A stretch of 64,000 nt of DNA from Rhodanobacter panaciterrae (GTDB taxonomy: Bacteria > Pseudomonadota > Gammaproteobacteria > Xanthomonadales > Rhodanobacteraceae): assembly GCF_014651895.1 (NCBI RefSeq), contig NZ_BMXT01000001.1:496001-560000 (forward strand), written 5' to 3'. The notes beneath the pieces were generated by a model. It was given only the letters and a program-made list of their open reading frames with translations. It was not told the origin of the DNA and did no database searches. Below are positions 36,415-44,247 of this stretch, one piece after another. The translations under genes and the position numbers were made by a program. Each line of letters starts with the position of its first letter. Position 1 is the stretch's first letter.

Positions 36415-37422
36415 TCAGCTCCGCGCCTTGGTCAGCACCCAGGCGGGCACCGGCTTCAGCCCGCGCACCAAGCCCAGCGCCGACATCAGCTTCAGTCCGT
36501 ACCAGGTCAGGTCCACTTCCCACCAATGAAAACCCTGCCGGCTCGAACCGGGGAAGAAGTGATGGTTGTTGTGCCAGCCCTCGCCGAACGTGAGTAGCGC
36601 CAGCCACACGTTGTTGCGGCTGTCATCCTTGGTATCGAAGCGGCGCTTGCCGTAGCGGTGCGCCAGCGAGTTGATCGTCACGGTGGCGTGGAACAGCACG
36701 ATGGTCGAGACGAAGAAACCCCAGATCAGCATCTGTCCGCCGCTGGTGCCCAGCTGCGGCGCGACGTCATGCAGCAGCACGCCCAAGCCGTACAACGCGA
36801 CCGCCAGCACGACCGGAATCGCGATGTCGTAGCGGTCGAGCCAGCGCAGCTCCGGAAATTTCGCCAGATCCGGCACCCGCGACAGATCGGTGCGGAAGTT
36901 GCGCGGGGTCAGGAACCAGCCGATATGACTCCACAGGAAGCCGTGGACACCCGGCGAATGCGGGTCGGCCGGCGTGTCGGTCACCCGATGATGATGCCGG
37001 TGATGCGCCGCCCACCACAGCGGCCCGCGCTGCACAGAGGAAGCGCCAATCAGCGCGAACACGAACTGCATCGCACGCGAGGTCTGGAAAGTGCGATGCG
37101 AAAAGTAGCGGTGATAGAACGCGGTCAACGCAAACATGCGGATGACGTAGAGCGAGGCGGCCACGATCAGTGCGATCGGCGAGACGCCAACCCAGATCAC
37201 GCCGATGCAGGCCAGATGCATCGCCACGAACGGTGCGGCGCGCAGCCAGTCGATGCGATCCTCGCGGCTCTCGTCCACTTCCACCACTGCGCTGGTATCG
37301 AACCAGCGCTTTACGGTGCGCACCGGCCAGGAATGCTTGGAGCTGGCTTGATCGACGGCGCTGCCAGTCAAGGTTTCGACCTTGCCGGGCGGTGCAATCA
37401 GGATCGGTTGGGAGGTGGCCAT
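36415..37422 (-). CDS. Membrane fatty acid (acyl-CoA) desaturase
   Basis: This 335-residue integral-membrane di-iron desaturase has the three histidine boxes HRYFSH (about 104-109), HRHHH (about 139-143) and HNNHH (about 284-288), with hydrophobic segments at about 60-105 and 205-260. It should introduce a double bond into fatty acyl chains (delta-9 type by similarity), supplying substrate for the methyltransferases downstream. It is the first gene of the lipid operon. ATG 37422 is chosen because the preceding 56 residues of the open frame are not conserved-looking and overlap promoter-like sequence. Confidence 0.92.
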   Translation of the reverse strand: MATSQPILIAPPGKVETLTGSAVDQASSKHSWPVRTVKRWFDTSAVVEVDESREDRIDWLRAAPFVAMHLACIGVIWVGVSPIALIVAASLYVIRMFALTAFYHRYFSHRTFQTSRAMQFVFALIGASSVQRGPLWWAAHHRHHHRVTDTPADPHSPGVHGFLWSHIGWFLTPRNFRTDLSRVPDLAKFPELRWLDRYDIAIPVVLAVALYGLGVLLHDVAPQLGTSGGQMLIWGFFVSTIVLFHATVTINSLAHRYGKRRFDTKDDSRNNVWLALLTFGEGWHNNHHFFPGSSRQGFHWWEVDLTWYGLKLMSALGLVRGLKPVPAWVLTKARS

Positions 37423-37833
37423 GGAAACATACCTGTCAGCGGTTCTATGACAGATACGGAAGAACCCGGGCAGCGGATGCATCGAGCAGTGAAATGGCCG
37501 GGTTTCACATCGCCCCCGTAGCCCACCCACCCGGCGAGCGTAGTGGCAGAAGGAGCAGATGACCGGCTGAACGCGTACTAAAAAAAGCACCGTACTTTAG
37601 GCACTCAGTTGGCTTCGTCGATTGGTGTGGTCGTCACCGTCAGTAGTAATCAGGGTTGGGGCTGTCCCGGAGCGCGATGTGGGGAATAGGATGGATCCAG
37701 TGCTCGATGGCCTGGCGCTCCTCGCTGATGCGGCGCGGCTGGCAGACAAGGCCGTTACAGTGTCCATCGGCCACCAATAAATACGGAAACGTTGCGTCAA
37801 GGCAACCTGGACTGGGTTCTACAGGGGACGGGC
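37423..37833. other. Intergenic region at the left edge of the ATPase-HNH insert
   Basis: About 411 bases between the divergent desaturase and ATPase genes. It contains the inverted repeat at 37489-37508, an A-tract flanked by two CGTACT copies (37574 and 37591) and a coding-like minus-strand remnant (37640-37837, described separately). No intact gene was supported. Confidence 0.6.
37489..37508. promoter_or_regulatory. Inverted repeat upstream of the lipid operon (operator candidate)
   Basis: GTGAAA and TTTCAC form a perfect 6-8-6 inverted repeat 67-86 bases upstream of the desaturase ATG. It could bind a dimeric regulator. Part of it (TGTGAAA on the minus strand) also occurs upstream of the ECF sigma gene at 43649-43655. 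Confidence 0.35.
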
Positions 37834-37837
37834 ATGA
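37640..37837 (-). pseudogene. Coding-like gene remnant antisense to the ATPase leader
   Basis: One minus-strand frame is open for 65 codons with strong GC3 bias, unlike the adjacent ATPase gene. Its residues look protein-like, including FPYLLVADGHCNGLVCQPRR, ISEERQAIEHWIHP and a terminal DSPNPDYY. There is no ATG, and an in-frame stop at 37838-37840 cuts it off at the ATPase start. I do not recognise the family. It may be the 3' end of a gene broken by the insert, or a small protein starting at GTG. Confidence 0.35.
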
Positions 37838-40062
37838 TCAAGAAGATCTCGATCCACAATTACAAGAGTTTTCACCCGACCACGCTTGCAGCTATCGATT
37901 TCGATACAGGCAAGCAGGCCACCTTCATCTACGGCTTGAATGGAGCGGGCAAATCAGCGATCGGAGAAGTTGTTCATGGTCGCTCTGTCCAAGACGATAC
38001 ATTTGCGCACTGTCAGGTCGAGACGACGGGGACTGGCCCGTTTCGTCATCTGGTCTACAACCATGCGTTCGCGGGCCGAGTAATCGGTGAGACGATGCAG
38101 GGGATATTCACCATCGGTGAGGTGGATACTGCCAAGCAGAAGGAGATCGACGAAAAGGACGCAGAGAACGCAGCGCTGGACATTGATGTAACGGTGCTGC
38201 GCGGGCGGGTTGAGGTGGCGCAAAAGTTGGTCGATGATGAGATCTCTCGCGGCATCGACGACATTTGGAAAGCCCATGGCACCGGGAAGGCCACGAAATT
38301 GGCGAGCATGCTGGAGGGCTATGGAAGGAACAAGAAGGGCTTTTTCAATGATCTCCGGACCTATGAGGTAGCCCAAGGCACCAAGCTGGACACCATCGCA
38401 CGGTTGGAGCAGCGCTATGCAGATGTATCTGGCACTGAGACTAGCAAGACTGTGCCTCCGATCGACCTCTCAGGTTTGGCAGACACCGAAGAAGACGCCA
38501 TCTGGGCGGATCCGGTGGAGGTGTCAGCTGCCAGCCGACTAGCTCCCCTCATCGCTAAGTTGGGAAATGGTGATTGGGTCGACCAAGGGCGGGCTTATGT
38601 GTGGGATGAGCAATGCCCGTTCTGCCAGCAACGGTTGCCCCACGATTTCGAGGATGAGTTGGCCAAGCTGCTTGAAGGTGGCCGGAAGCTCAAGATCGAC
38701 AAGATCGCCGTGCTGGTATCGAACTACGCCTTGCGTCTGGAGCAGCTGCAAGAGCGCATGAGCGGCGTGTTTGACGATCCGATTACGAAGGAGACGGGAC
38801 TGGAGCTGGCTTGGAGCAAGCTGGAAGGCCAGATGAAAGCCAGCCTATCCTTGATGCGCACCAAGCAGGCCAAGCCCAGTAACGCGATTAAAATCAAGAT
38901 TGCTGATCATCAGCCCATGAGAGATGCCTTGGCTGCGCTGAAAGCGAAGGTGGATGACTTCAACAAGCGGATCCTTGACCGCAGCGGTGAGCGCACCAAG
39001 ATCAGGAAGATGTTTTACGAGGTCTTGCAGGCGGATCGCGCCGAGGCGTATGCAGCCCACGATGCGGCTCTTGCACCGCTAGAGGCACAGTTGACGGCTG
39101 TGAAGGCCCTCACTGTCGAATTGGAGCAACGCATCGCTATCAACACGCTTCGCCTGGCCGAGCTTCGCGGCCAGCAAACCGGCGTCGATGCATCCGTCGA
39201 AGCCATAAATGCCCGCCTACAGGACATGGGGATTACATCGTTCTGGATCACGAGAAAAGATGGGGATGGTCACCTGTATTGCTTAGCAAGGCCGCATGAC
39301 GTCAATTGCAGCGCTCAGTCTCTCAGTGAAGGCGAAAAAACTCTTATCTCCTTCCTCTATTTCATCGAGCTGATCAAGGGCTCGCATGAAGAGACCGGAA
39401 ATGTTGAGGTGGGCAAGACAATTGTCGTGATTGACGATCCGATCTCCAGCCTGTCACAGAACTACATCTATGACGTAGCGACGATCATCCAACACCAGCT
39501 GATCAAGCCTTTGGCCGGCTTGCCCAAGGTGAGGCAGGTGATTGTTCTTACCCACAATCTATTTTTCTTCCACGAACTTATCTACCAACTTGCCGGTGGA
39601 TCGCTGGAGAAGGCGGCCGCCAAGTGTCAGCTGCTAAGGGTTCAGAAGAACGACTACTCAGCGGTCGTGGCACTCGACCCCTTGGCGCTCATGAACGATT
39701 ACGATGCGCTGTGGCAGGTGCTGCGCGATGCGCGAGATAACAAAGCCCCCGTCCAAGTCGTGCCCAATACCATGCGGTGTATTCTCGAACAGTTTTTTAC
39801 TTTCACAGCTGGTACCGCTGACTTAGCCAATGCTCTGAAATGCTTAGCTGTTGCTGATCACTCGAACAAGTTCACGCCCCTTGAGCGATACTTAAATCGG
39901 GGTTCGCACAAAGATGGGATCAATGGTCCACCCATCGATTGGTCGCAATACGACACTGACTACTACATGGGTAAGTTGCGTGCATTGCTTAAGGCAGTCG
40001 GGCACGAGAATCACTACCTACGAAAAATGGGCGAGGAAGTGCCGCAGGTTTCTGTGGCCTAG
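37834..40062 (+). CDS. AAA_13-type ATPase with Zn hook, RloC/PrrC-like (possible anticodon nuclease)
   Basis: This 742-residue ABC-type ATPase has a Walker A at G34-S41 (GLNGAGKS), a Zn-hook CPFC at C261-C264 in a long coiled-coil region (about 90-480), signature LSEGEKT at 497-503, Walker B IVVIDDPISSLS from 530 and an H-loop LTHN with H574. After the ATPase comes a domain with R648 and E652 (NTMRCILEQFF) and H692 (NRGSHKDG). This spacing resembles the Arg-Glu-His triad of the tRNA anticodon nucleases PrrC and RloC. The Zn hook and the length favour RloC. ATG 37834 follows an AGGGGACG ribosome site. Base composition is clearly lower in GC than the neighbours, which suggests transfer. A DNA-damage-responsive ATPase without nuclease activity is the alternative. 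Confidence 0.75.
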   Translation: MIKKISIHNYKSFHPTTLAAIDFDTGKQATFIYGLNGAGKSAIGEVVHGRSVQDDTFAHCQVETTGTGPFRHLVYNHAFAGRVIGETMQGIFTIGEVDTAKQKEIDEKDAENAALDIDVTVLRGRVEVAQKLVDDEISRGIDDIWKAHGTGKATKLASMLEGYGRNKKGFFNDLRTYEVAQGTKLDTIARLEQRYADVSGTETSKTVPPIDLSGLADTEEDAIWADPVEVSAASRLAPLIAKLGNGDWVDQGRAYVWDEQCPFCQQRLPHDFEDELAKLLEGGRKLKIDKIAVLVSNYALRLEQLQERMSGVFDDPITKETGLELAWSKLEGQMKASLSLMRTKQAKPSNAIKIKIADHQPMRDALAALKAKVDDFNKRILDRSGERTKIRKMFYEVLQADRAEAYAAHDAALAPLEAQLTAVKALTVELEQRIAINTLRLAELRGQQTGVDASVEAINARLQDMGITSFWITRKDGDGHLYCLARPHDVNCSAQSLSEGEKTLISFLYFIELIKGSHEETGNVEVGKTIVVIDDPISSLSQNYIYDVATIIQHQLIKPLAGLPKVRQVIVLTHNLFFFHELIYQLAGGSLEKAAAKCQLLRVQKNDYSAVVALDPLALMNDYDALWQVLRDARDNKAPVQVVPNTMRCILEQFFTFTAGTADLANALKCLAVADHSNKFTPLERYLNRGSHKDGINGPPIDWSQYDTDYYMGKLRALLKAVGHENHYLRKMGEEVPQVSVA

Positions 40063-40089
40063 GGGATTGCTGAAAATATTGGCGAGAAC

Positions 40090-40143
40090 GGGGCCAGGTT
40101 CACTTGCTGCCGCAATGCGAACGGAATAAGTGAACCTGCCCCC
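40090..40143. terminator. Long hairpin after the RloC-like gene (terminator or REP-like element)
   Basis: AGGTTCACTT (40096-40105) pairs with AAGTGAACCT (40128-40137), and GGGG/CCCC extend the stem with one mismatch; the loop is 22 bases. It follows the ATPase stop by about 27 bases. There is no U-tract, and the shape also recalls REP/RAYT-type palindromes, so its role is uncertain. Confidence 0.5.
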
Positions 40144-40212
40144 GCTTCTGGTGAGACTATCCTCCAGATCGTGGTTTTGCTTATGCGATTGGATGCGATC
40201 AATCGTCGGTGA

Positions 40213-40566
40213 TCACATCTTCGGTGCAGACCTTACAAGCGTTCGATCGTGCCACCGGCCTGTGCGAACACGCCTGATCACGTACGCATGAAATGCCACT
40301 GGCGGTAACGGATGCTTGCAATGGTGCCGGCGGGTATTGCACCACCAGCATGCTGCAACGATGTTTTCTTGAACGTTTCCTCCTCCTTCGCATCGCGGCA
40401 CCAGATGCTCTGCGGTGCAACGAAAGTGCATGGCCTGACGCATGGTAAATCCGCGTTGGCGAGCAAACGTGGCCATGTCTATGAGCCACATTGGAAGTTG
40501 GCAATAGAAGCACTGCCCGTGTTGTTGCTTGAAAGCATGGGCGCGCTTCGCCCGAAAGTTGGCCAT
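40213..40566 (-). CDS. HNH endonuclease family protein
   Basis: This 117-residue protein carries a compact HNH module: a first zinc-binding pair CFYC near residues 19-22, then RCTAEHLVPRCEGGGNVQEN with the catalytic His near 54, followed by IVAACWWCNTRRHH with the second cysteine pair. This layout fits restriction-like or homing-type HNH nucleases. GC content is below the surrounding chromosome. It is encoded convergent to the RloC-like ATPase with 150 bases between, inside the same insert. It may act in DNA cleavage as part of defence or be a mobile nuclease; the sequence alone does not decide. A coding-like open frame without a start lies just upstream (40567-40799). Confidence 0.78.
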   Translation of the reverse strand: MANFRAKRAHAFKQQHGQCFYCQLPMWLIDMATFARQRGFTMRQAMHFRCTAEHLVPRCEGGGNVQENIVAACWWCNTRRHHCKHPLPPVAFHAYVIRRVRTGRWHDRTLVRSAPKM

Positions 40567-40799
40567 GTCGAAGATCCCTCGCTAAGGGTAGAAATAAAGA
40601 GGTGGTTTGATTCCCGTCGCGCCTCTGGCGTCAGAACGGGCACCCAGCGAATATCCTCGTCATGGGCACAACACTGGCGGATATCACCGACCAGCCGTTG
40701 CTTTATAAGCCCGATATCGGGCGCATTGCAAGCCGCCCCCGGGCTACGTGCGAACCAAAGCGCAACTTCGTAAGTTACCTCTACGCCACCAATACGAAG

Positions 40800-42215
40800 T
40801 CAGCGTGCGAGCGCGCCATAAGCATCCAGCGCAAGCTGCCGTGACTGCCCCAGATCCACCATCGGCGCCGGATACCCACTGCGCTTGAGCAGATCGGCAT
40901 CCCTCCACGGCTCATGCAACAACGCCAACGGCGCATCCGCCAACTCCGGCAACCAGCGCCGCAGGTAGTGACCCTCCGGATCGAAACGCTTCGCCTGCGT
41001 CACCGGATTGAACACGCGGAAATACGGCGCGGCATCGGCACCGCAGCCGGCCACCCATTGCCAGCCCAGTGTGTTGTTGGCGAGGTCGGCATCGACCAGG
41101 GTGTCCCAGAACCAGCGCGCGCCGTGCTGCCAGTGCTGGCGCAGGTTCTTGGTCAGGAAGCTGCCCACGATCATGCGCACGCGGTTGTGCATCCAGCCGG
41201 TGTGCCAGAGCTCGCGCATGCCGGCGTCGACCAGCGGGATGCCAGTGCGGCCACGCTGCCAGCGCGTGAGCAACGCCTGATTCGGTGGCGCCCACGAGAA
41301 ATCATTGAAACGCGGATTGAAGTTCGCGGTCGGCGTGTGCGGAAAGTGGAACAGCAGGTGATGGGCGAACTCGCGCCAGCCCAGCTCGCGCAGATACGGT
41401 TCGATGTCCGGTCGCCGCTTTGCATCCACGCGTTGGGCGCGCCGATCCAGATCAAAGTGGATCTGCCGCGCCGAGATCTCGCCGAAGTGCAGATGCGGCG
41501 ACAACCGCGAGGTGCCATGGCGCGCCGGCAGGTCGCGCGCATGCGCGTAATCGCCGATGGCGTCGTCGCCGAAGATCTCCAGCAACTCCTGCGCCCCGGC
41601 TTCGCCCGGCTGCCAGTGCTCACTCAAGCCGCCGGCCCAGGCGATGCGCGGCAGCAATTCCAATGCCGCGAGAGGAAGGTCATCGGGCAGCTCGCGCCAG
41701 CCCGGTACGTGCGGCACGGGCAGCGATTCGGTCGCTTGCAACTGCGAACACAGATTGCGCCAGTACGGCGTGAATACCTTGTACGGCTGGCCCTGCTGGG
41801 TCGCGATCTGCCATGGCTCGCACCACAGCGCGGCGTTGTGGCTGTGCACCGCGATGCCATCGTCCTGCAGTGCGCTCTTGATCCGCGTGTCGCGTGCGAT
41901 CGACGCGGGTTCGTACAGCCGGTTCCAGTAAACCGCCGTGGCACCACTGCTGCGGATCAGCTCGCGCAGCACGTCAAGCGTGTCGCCCTGGCGCAGATGC
42001 AGTCCGGCGTGTTGTACGCGCAGCCGGTTGTCCAGTGCTGCCAGCGAATGGTGCAGCCACCAGCGGCTGGCGGCCCCAGCCGTCCATTCACCATCCTCGT
42101 CGGGCGCGTGAATGAAGACCGGAAGTACCTGTGCATGCGCCGCACAGGCCGCATTCAACGCCGGGTTGTCGGTCAGGCGCAGATCGCGCCGGAACAGGAC
42201 CAGGGCTGTGCTCAT
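40800..42215 (-). CDS. phrB: Deoxyribodipyrimidine photolyase
   Basis: This 471-residue flavoprotein repairs cyclobutane pyrimidine dimers using blue light. It begins with the N-terminal alpha/beta antenna domain (ALVLFRRDLRLTDNPALN) and ends in the FAD-binding helical domain with HFGEISARQI, LGWREFAHHLLFHFPHTP, GIPLVDAGMRELWHTGWMHN and WQWVAGCGADAAPYFRVFNP. The length is normal for class I CPD photolyases. It starts 22 bases after the anti-sigma factor gene, forming the sigma-antisigma-phr operon, so it should be induced by that ECF sigma factor under light or singlet-oxygen stress. Confidence 0.94.
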   Translation of the reverse strand: MSTALVLFRRDLRLTDNPALNAACAAHAQVLPVFIHAPDEDGEWTAGAASRWWLHHSLAALDNRLRVQHAGLHLRQGDTLDVLRELIRSSGATAVYWNRLYEPASIARDTRIKSALQDDGIAVHSHNAALWCEPWQIATQQGQPYKVFTPYWRNLCSQLQATESLPVPHVPGWRELPDDLPLAALELLPRIAWAGGLSEHWQPGEAGAQELLEIFGDDAIGDYAHARDLPARHGTSRLSPHLHFGEISARQIHFDLDRRAQRVDAKRRPDIEPYLRELGWREFAHHLLFHFPHTPTANFNPRFNDFSWAPPNQALLTRWQRGRTGIPLVDAGMRELWHTGWMHNRVRMIVGSFLTKNLRQHWQHGARWFWDTLVDADLANNTLGWQWVAGCGADAAPYFRVFNPVTQAKRFDPEGHYLRRWLPELADAPLALLHEPWRDADLLKRSGYPAPMVDLGQSRQLALDAYGALAR

Positions 42216-42237
42216 GAGTGGAGCCGACCGGGCTTGA

Positions 42238-43020
42238 TTAAACCCGGTTCCGATCCGTTTGCCTGTCTCCGATCATGGCCACCTTGCCGCCGGCATCCGG
42301 TGCGGCACCAATCGCACCCTTGGCGATCACCGCACCGGTCGGTTGACCGGTTGGCGAACCGCCGATCGGTTCGACCGAAACGGCGAGCGCGGCGGTCGGG
42401 CCGAGTTGCGCCAGCAGTGCCGGATCGAGTGCCAGCGTGGTCGGCTTGTCGCGCGCGATCATGCCTACCGAGATGGGTTTGCCGCCGGCCGGAATCAGCC
42501 ACAGCTCTGGCGCGCGGCCTTGCTCGAACGCAACCGGCGTGGCCGGCACCACCACCATGCGAGCGTGCTGCAGATCCATCGTGGCAGTCCAGCCGGTGGA
42601 GCCGTTGTCCTGCTGGATGGTCGAAGCCATGTAGCCGGCATTGACCACCGTCGGCGTCGTTGTCGGCCGTGGCAGCGACACCACCACGAGCAGCGCGACA
42701 GCGACTGCACTGGCGCCGATGCCGAGCCAGTGCCACAGCTGCAGGTTGTCCCACAGTCCCTTGCGTGGGGCGACCCTGGCTGGCGCGTCCAGCTGCAGCG
42801 CGTCGTGAATTCGCGCCCATACATACGGCGCCGGGGTGACCTCGCCGATGGTGTCGGTCAGCGGCATCAGGCGGCGTTGCCACAAGGCCACCGCGGTCGC
42901 GGCTTCACCGGAGACCAATACTTCATGCGCCACTTCGGCACGCGTGTCGGCATCGAGCACGCCGAGCACGTACTCGGCGTAGCGCAGATTATTGTTGCCG
43001 TCTTCGATGGGTGTATTCAT
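42238..43020 (-). CDS. RskA-like anti-sigma factor
   Basis: This 260-residue membrane protein has a cytoplasmic N-terminal region (about 10-85, YAEYVLGVLDADTRAEVAHE) that fits the sigma-binding part of RskA-type anti-sigma factors, a single membrane segment near 107-125 (WLGIGASAVAVALLVVVSL) and a periplasmic RskA C-terminal domain with GRAPELWLIPAGGKPISVG and LAVSVEPIGGSPTGQPTG. It should hold the adjacent ECF sigma factor inactive. It has no HxxxCxxC zinc motif and no cupin domain, so it is not ChrR. The ATG at 43020 overlaps the sigma stop (ATGA) and is preferred over ATG 43032. Confidence 0.85.
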   Translation of the reverse strand: MNTPIEDGNNNLRYAEYVLGVLDADTRAEVAHEVLVSGEAATAVALWQRRLMPLTDTIGEVTPAPYVWARIHDALQLDAPARVAPRKGLWDNLQLWHWLGIGASAVAVALLVVVSLPRPTTTPTVVNAGYMASTIQQDNGSTGWTATMDLQHARMVVVPATPVAFEQGRAPELWLIPAGGKPISVGMIARDKPTTLALDPALLAQLGPTAALAVSVEPIGGSPTGQPTGAVIAKGAIGAAPDAGGKVAMIGDRQTDRNRV

Positions 43021-43577
43021 TGATCGAGGCACGTGCGAAGTTGCATGAGACTACGGCGGATCCAGCTTTTCATGGTTCCGAGCGGCACCTTGCAGCGTGT
43101 CGCCAATTCGTTATACGTAGCTCCGGTGAAAAAGGCTTCACGCACTGAACTTTGCTGTTGCGGCTCCAGTTCATCGAGGCAATGTTGCAGCCGCTGGTAT
43201 TCCTGGCTGGTTTCCGCACCGGCGGCCGGTGTGGGCTGTTCGTCGACGGTCTCGTCCAGTCGCGACGGGTCGTCCAGCAATTCCTCGCGATGCTGGCGTA
43301 GGCGGTCGATCGCCTTGTTGCGCGACAGCGTGACCAGCCAGGTGACCGCACTGGCCCGACTTGCATCGAAGCTGCCAGCGCGACGCCACACCGTGGTGTA
43401 GGTCTCTTGCAGCACCTCCTCGGCTTCGCCGCGGTCGCGCAACATGCGCAGGCACACGCCGAACAGCTTGGACGAGGTGCGCTTGTACAGCTCGGCGAAC
43501 GCCTTCTGATCGTTGCGACCGGTCTGCTGCAACAGCTGATTCAGCTCGTCACGCTCGGCGGGGCTGCTGACACTCAT
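43017..43577 (-). CDS. ECF RNA polymerase sigma factor
   Basis: This 186-residue ECF sigma factor has region 2 (AELYKRTSSKLFGVCLRMLR; EAEEVLQETYTTVWRRAGSF; AVTWLVTLSRNKAIDRLRQH) and region 4 (REAFFTGATYNELATRCKVP; GTMKSWIRRSLMQLR), separated by an acidic Pro-rich linker. It directs polymerase to its own regulon, probably including this sigma-antisigma-photolyase operon and perhaps the lipid operon. ATG 43577 starts the conserved protein; the longer frame at 43673 adds an unrelated 32-residue segment. The gene is divergent from the COG4315 gene, with 217 bases between. Confidence 0.93.
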   Translation of the reverse strand: MSVSSPAERDELNQLLQQTGRNDQKAFAELYKRTSSKLFGVCLRMLRDRGEAEEVLQETYTTVWRRAGSFDASRASAVTWLVTLSRNKAIDRLRQHREELLDDPSRLDETVDEQPTPAAGAETSQEYQRLQHCLDELEPQQQSSVREAFFTGATYNELATRCKVPLGTMKSWIRRSLMQLRTCLDQ

Positions 43578-43794
43578 GGGCAAACCATCCTGTTGTCGCG
43601 AGGGAGTCGATCCGGGTACGCCTTGCCAAGCGCCTCGGCGAGGGTACTTTTCACAGCATGAAGGCGATGTCACATGCTAGCAAGCGTGCCACCCCGCGGT
43701 ATTTGCTGCGTCGTCGATGGTGCATCCGCGCCGATACCTGCGACGTACAAGCTCAAGCAGGCAATCGGCCTGAGATCCCGCCACAGGCTACGCC

Positions 43795-44190
43795 ATGCAC
43801 ATTCTTCGCCGTGTCGTCGTATTGCTGATGTTTGCCGGCACGGCCGCTGCCGGCTCCGTGCCGCAGCGCAATGCGCAAGGGCTGCTGGTCGATGAGGCGG
43901 GACACACCTTGTATCGCTATGACCCCGACGGCGCCTCCGGAGCGAGCCGTTGCGACGGGGCATGCGCGGCTGCATGGCCGCCTTATGCCATCGACAGGGG
44001 CATCAAGGCGAGCGGCGACTACAGCACGACGGTGCGTGCCGATGGCGTCCGTCAATGGGTTTACCGTGGCCACCCGCTGTACCTCTTCGCCGGCGATGAC
44101 AAGCCGGGCGACCGCGACGGCGACGGCGTCAATGGGAGCTGGCATGTCGTGTCCGGATCGGCAAGCACGGTTCCTGCATCCAAACCGTGA
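43795..44190 (+). CDS. Exported COG4315-type secreted-repeat protein
   Basis: This 131-residue exported protein has a signal peptide (MHILRRVVVLLMFAGTAAAG) and the secreted-repeat motif of COG4315/PF03640, seen as GLLVDEAGHTLYRYDPDG, SRCDGACAAAWPPY and a second half WVYRGHPLYLFAGDDKPGD ending GSWHVV. The Asp-rich end may bind metal. Members are often predicted lipoproteins, but this one lacks a lipobox, so it may be periplasmic. Function is unknown. It stands divergent to the ECF sigma gene, which may place it under the same control. Confidence 0.82.
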   Translation: MHILRRVVVLLMFAGTAAAGSVPQRNAQGLLVDEAGHTLYRYDPDGASGASRCDGACAAAWPPYAIDRGIKASGDYSTTVRADGVRQWVYRGHPLYLFAGDDKPGDRDGDGVNGSWHVVSGSASTVPASKP

Positions 44191-44247
44191 GCTGGTCCGT
44201 ATATCCCTGCACATGCGCATTTTGCGCGGTCAGAGGGGAGTGCTTTC

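Noticed and set aside
42238-43020. ChrR anti-sigma factor
   Set aside because: No HxxxCxxC zinc motif and no cupin domain; the membrane helix and C-terminal domain fit RskA.
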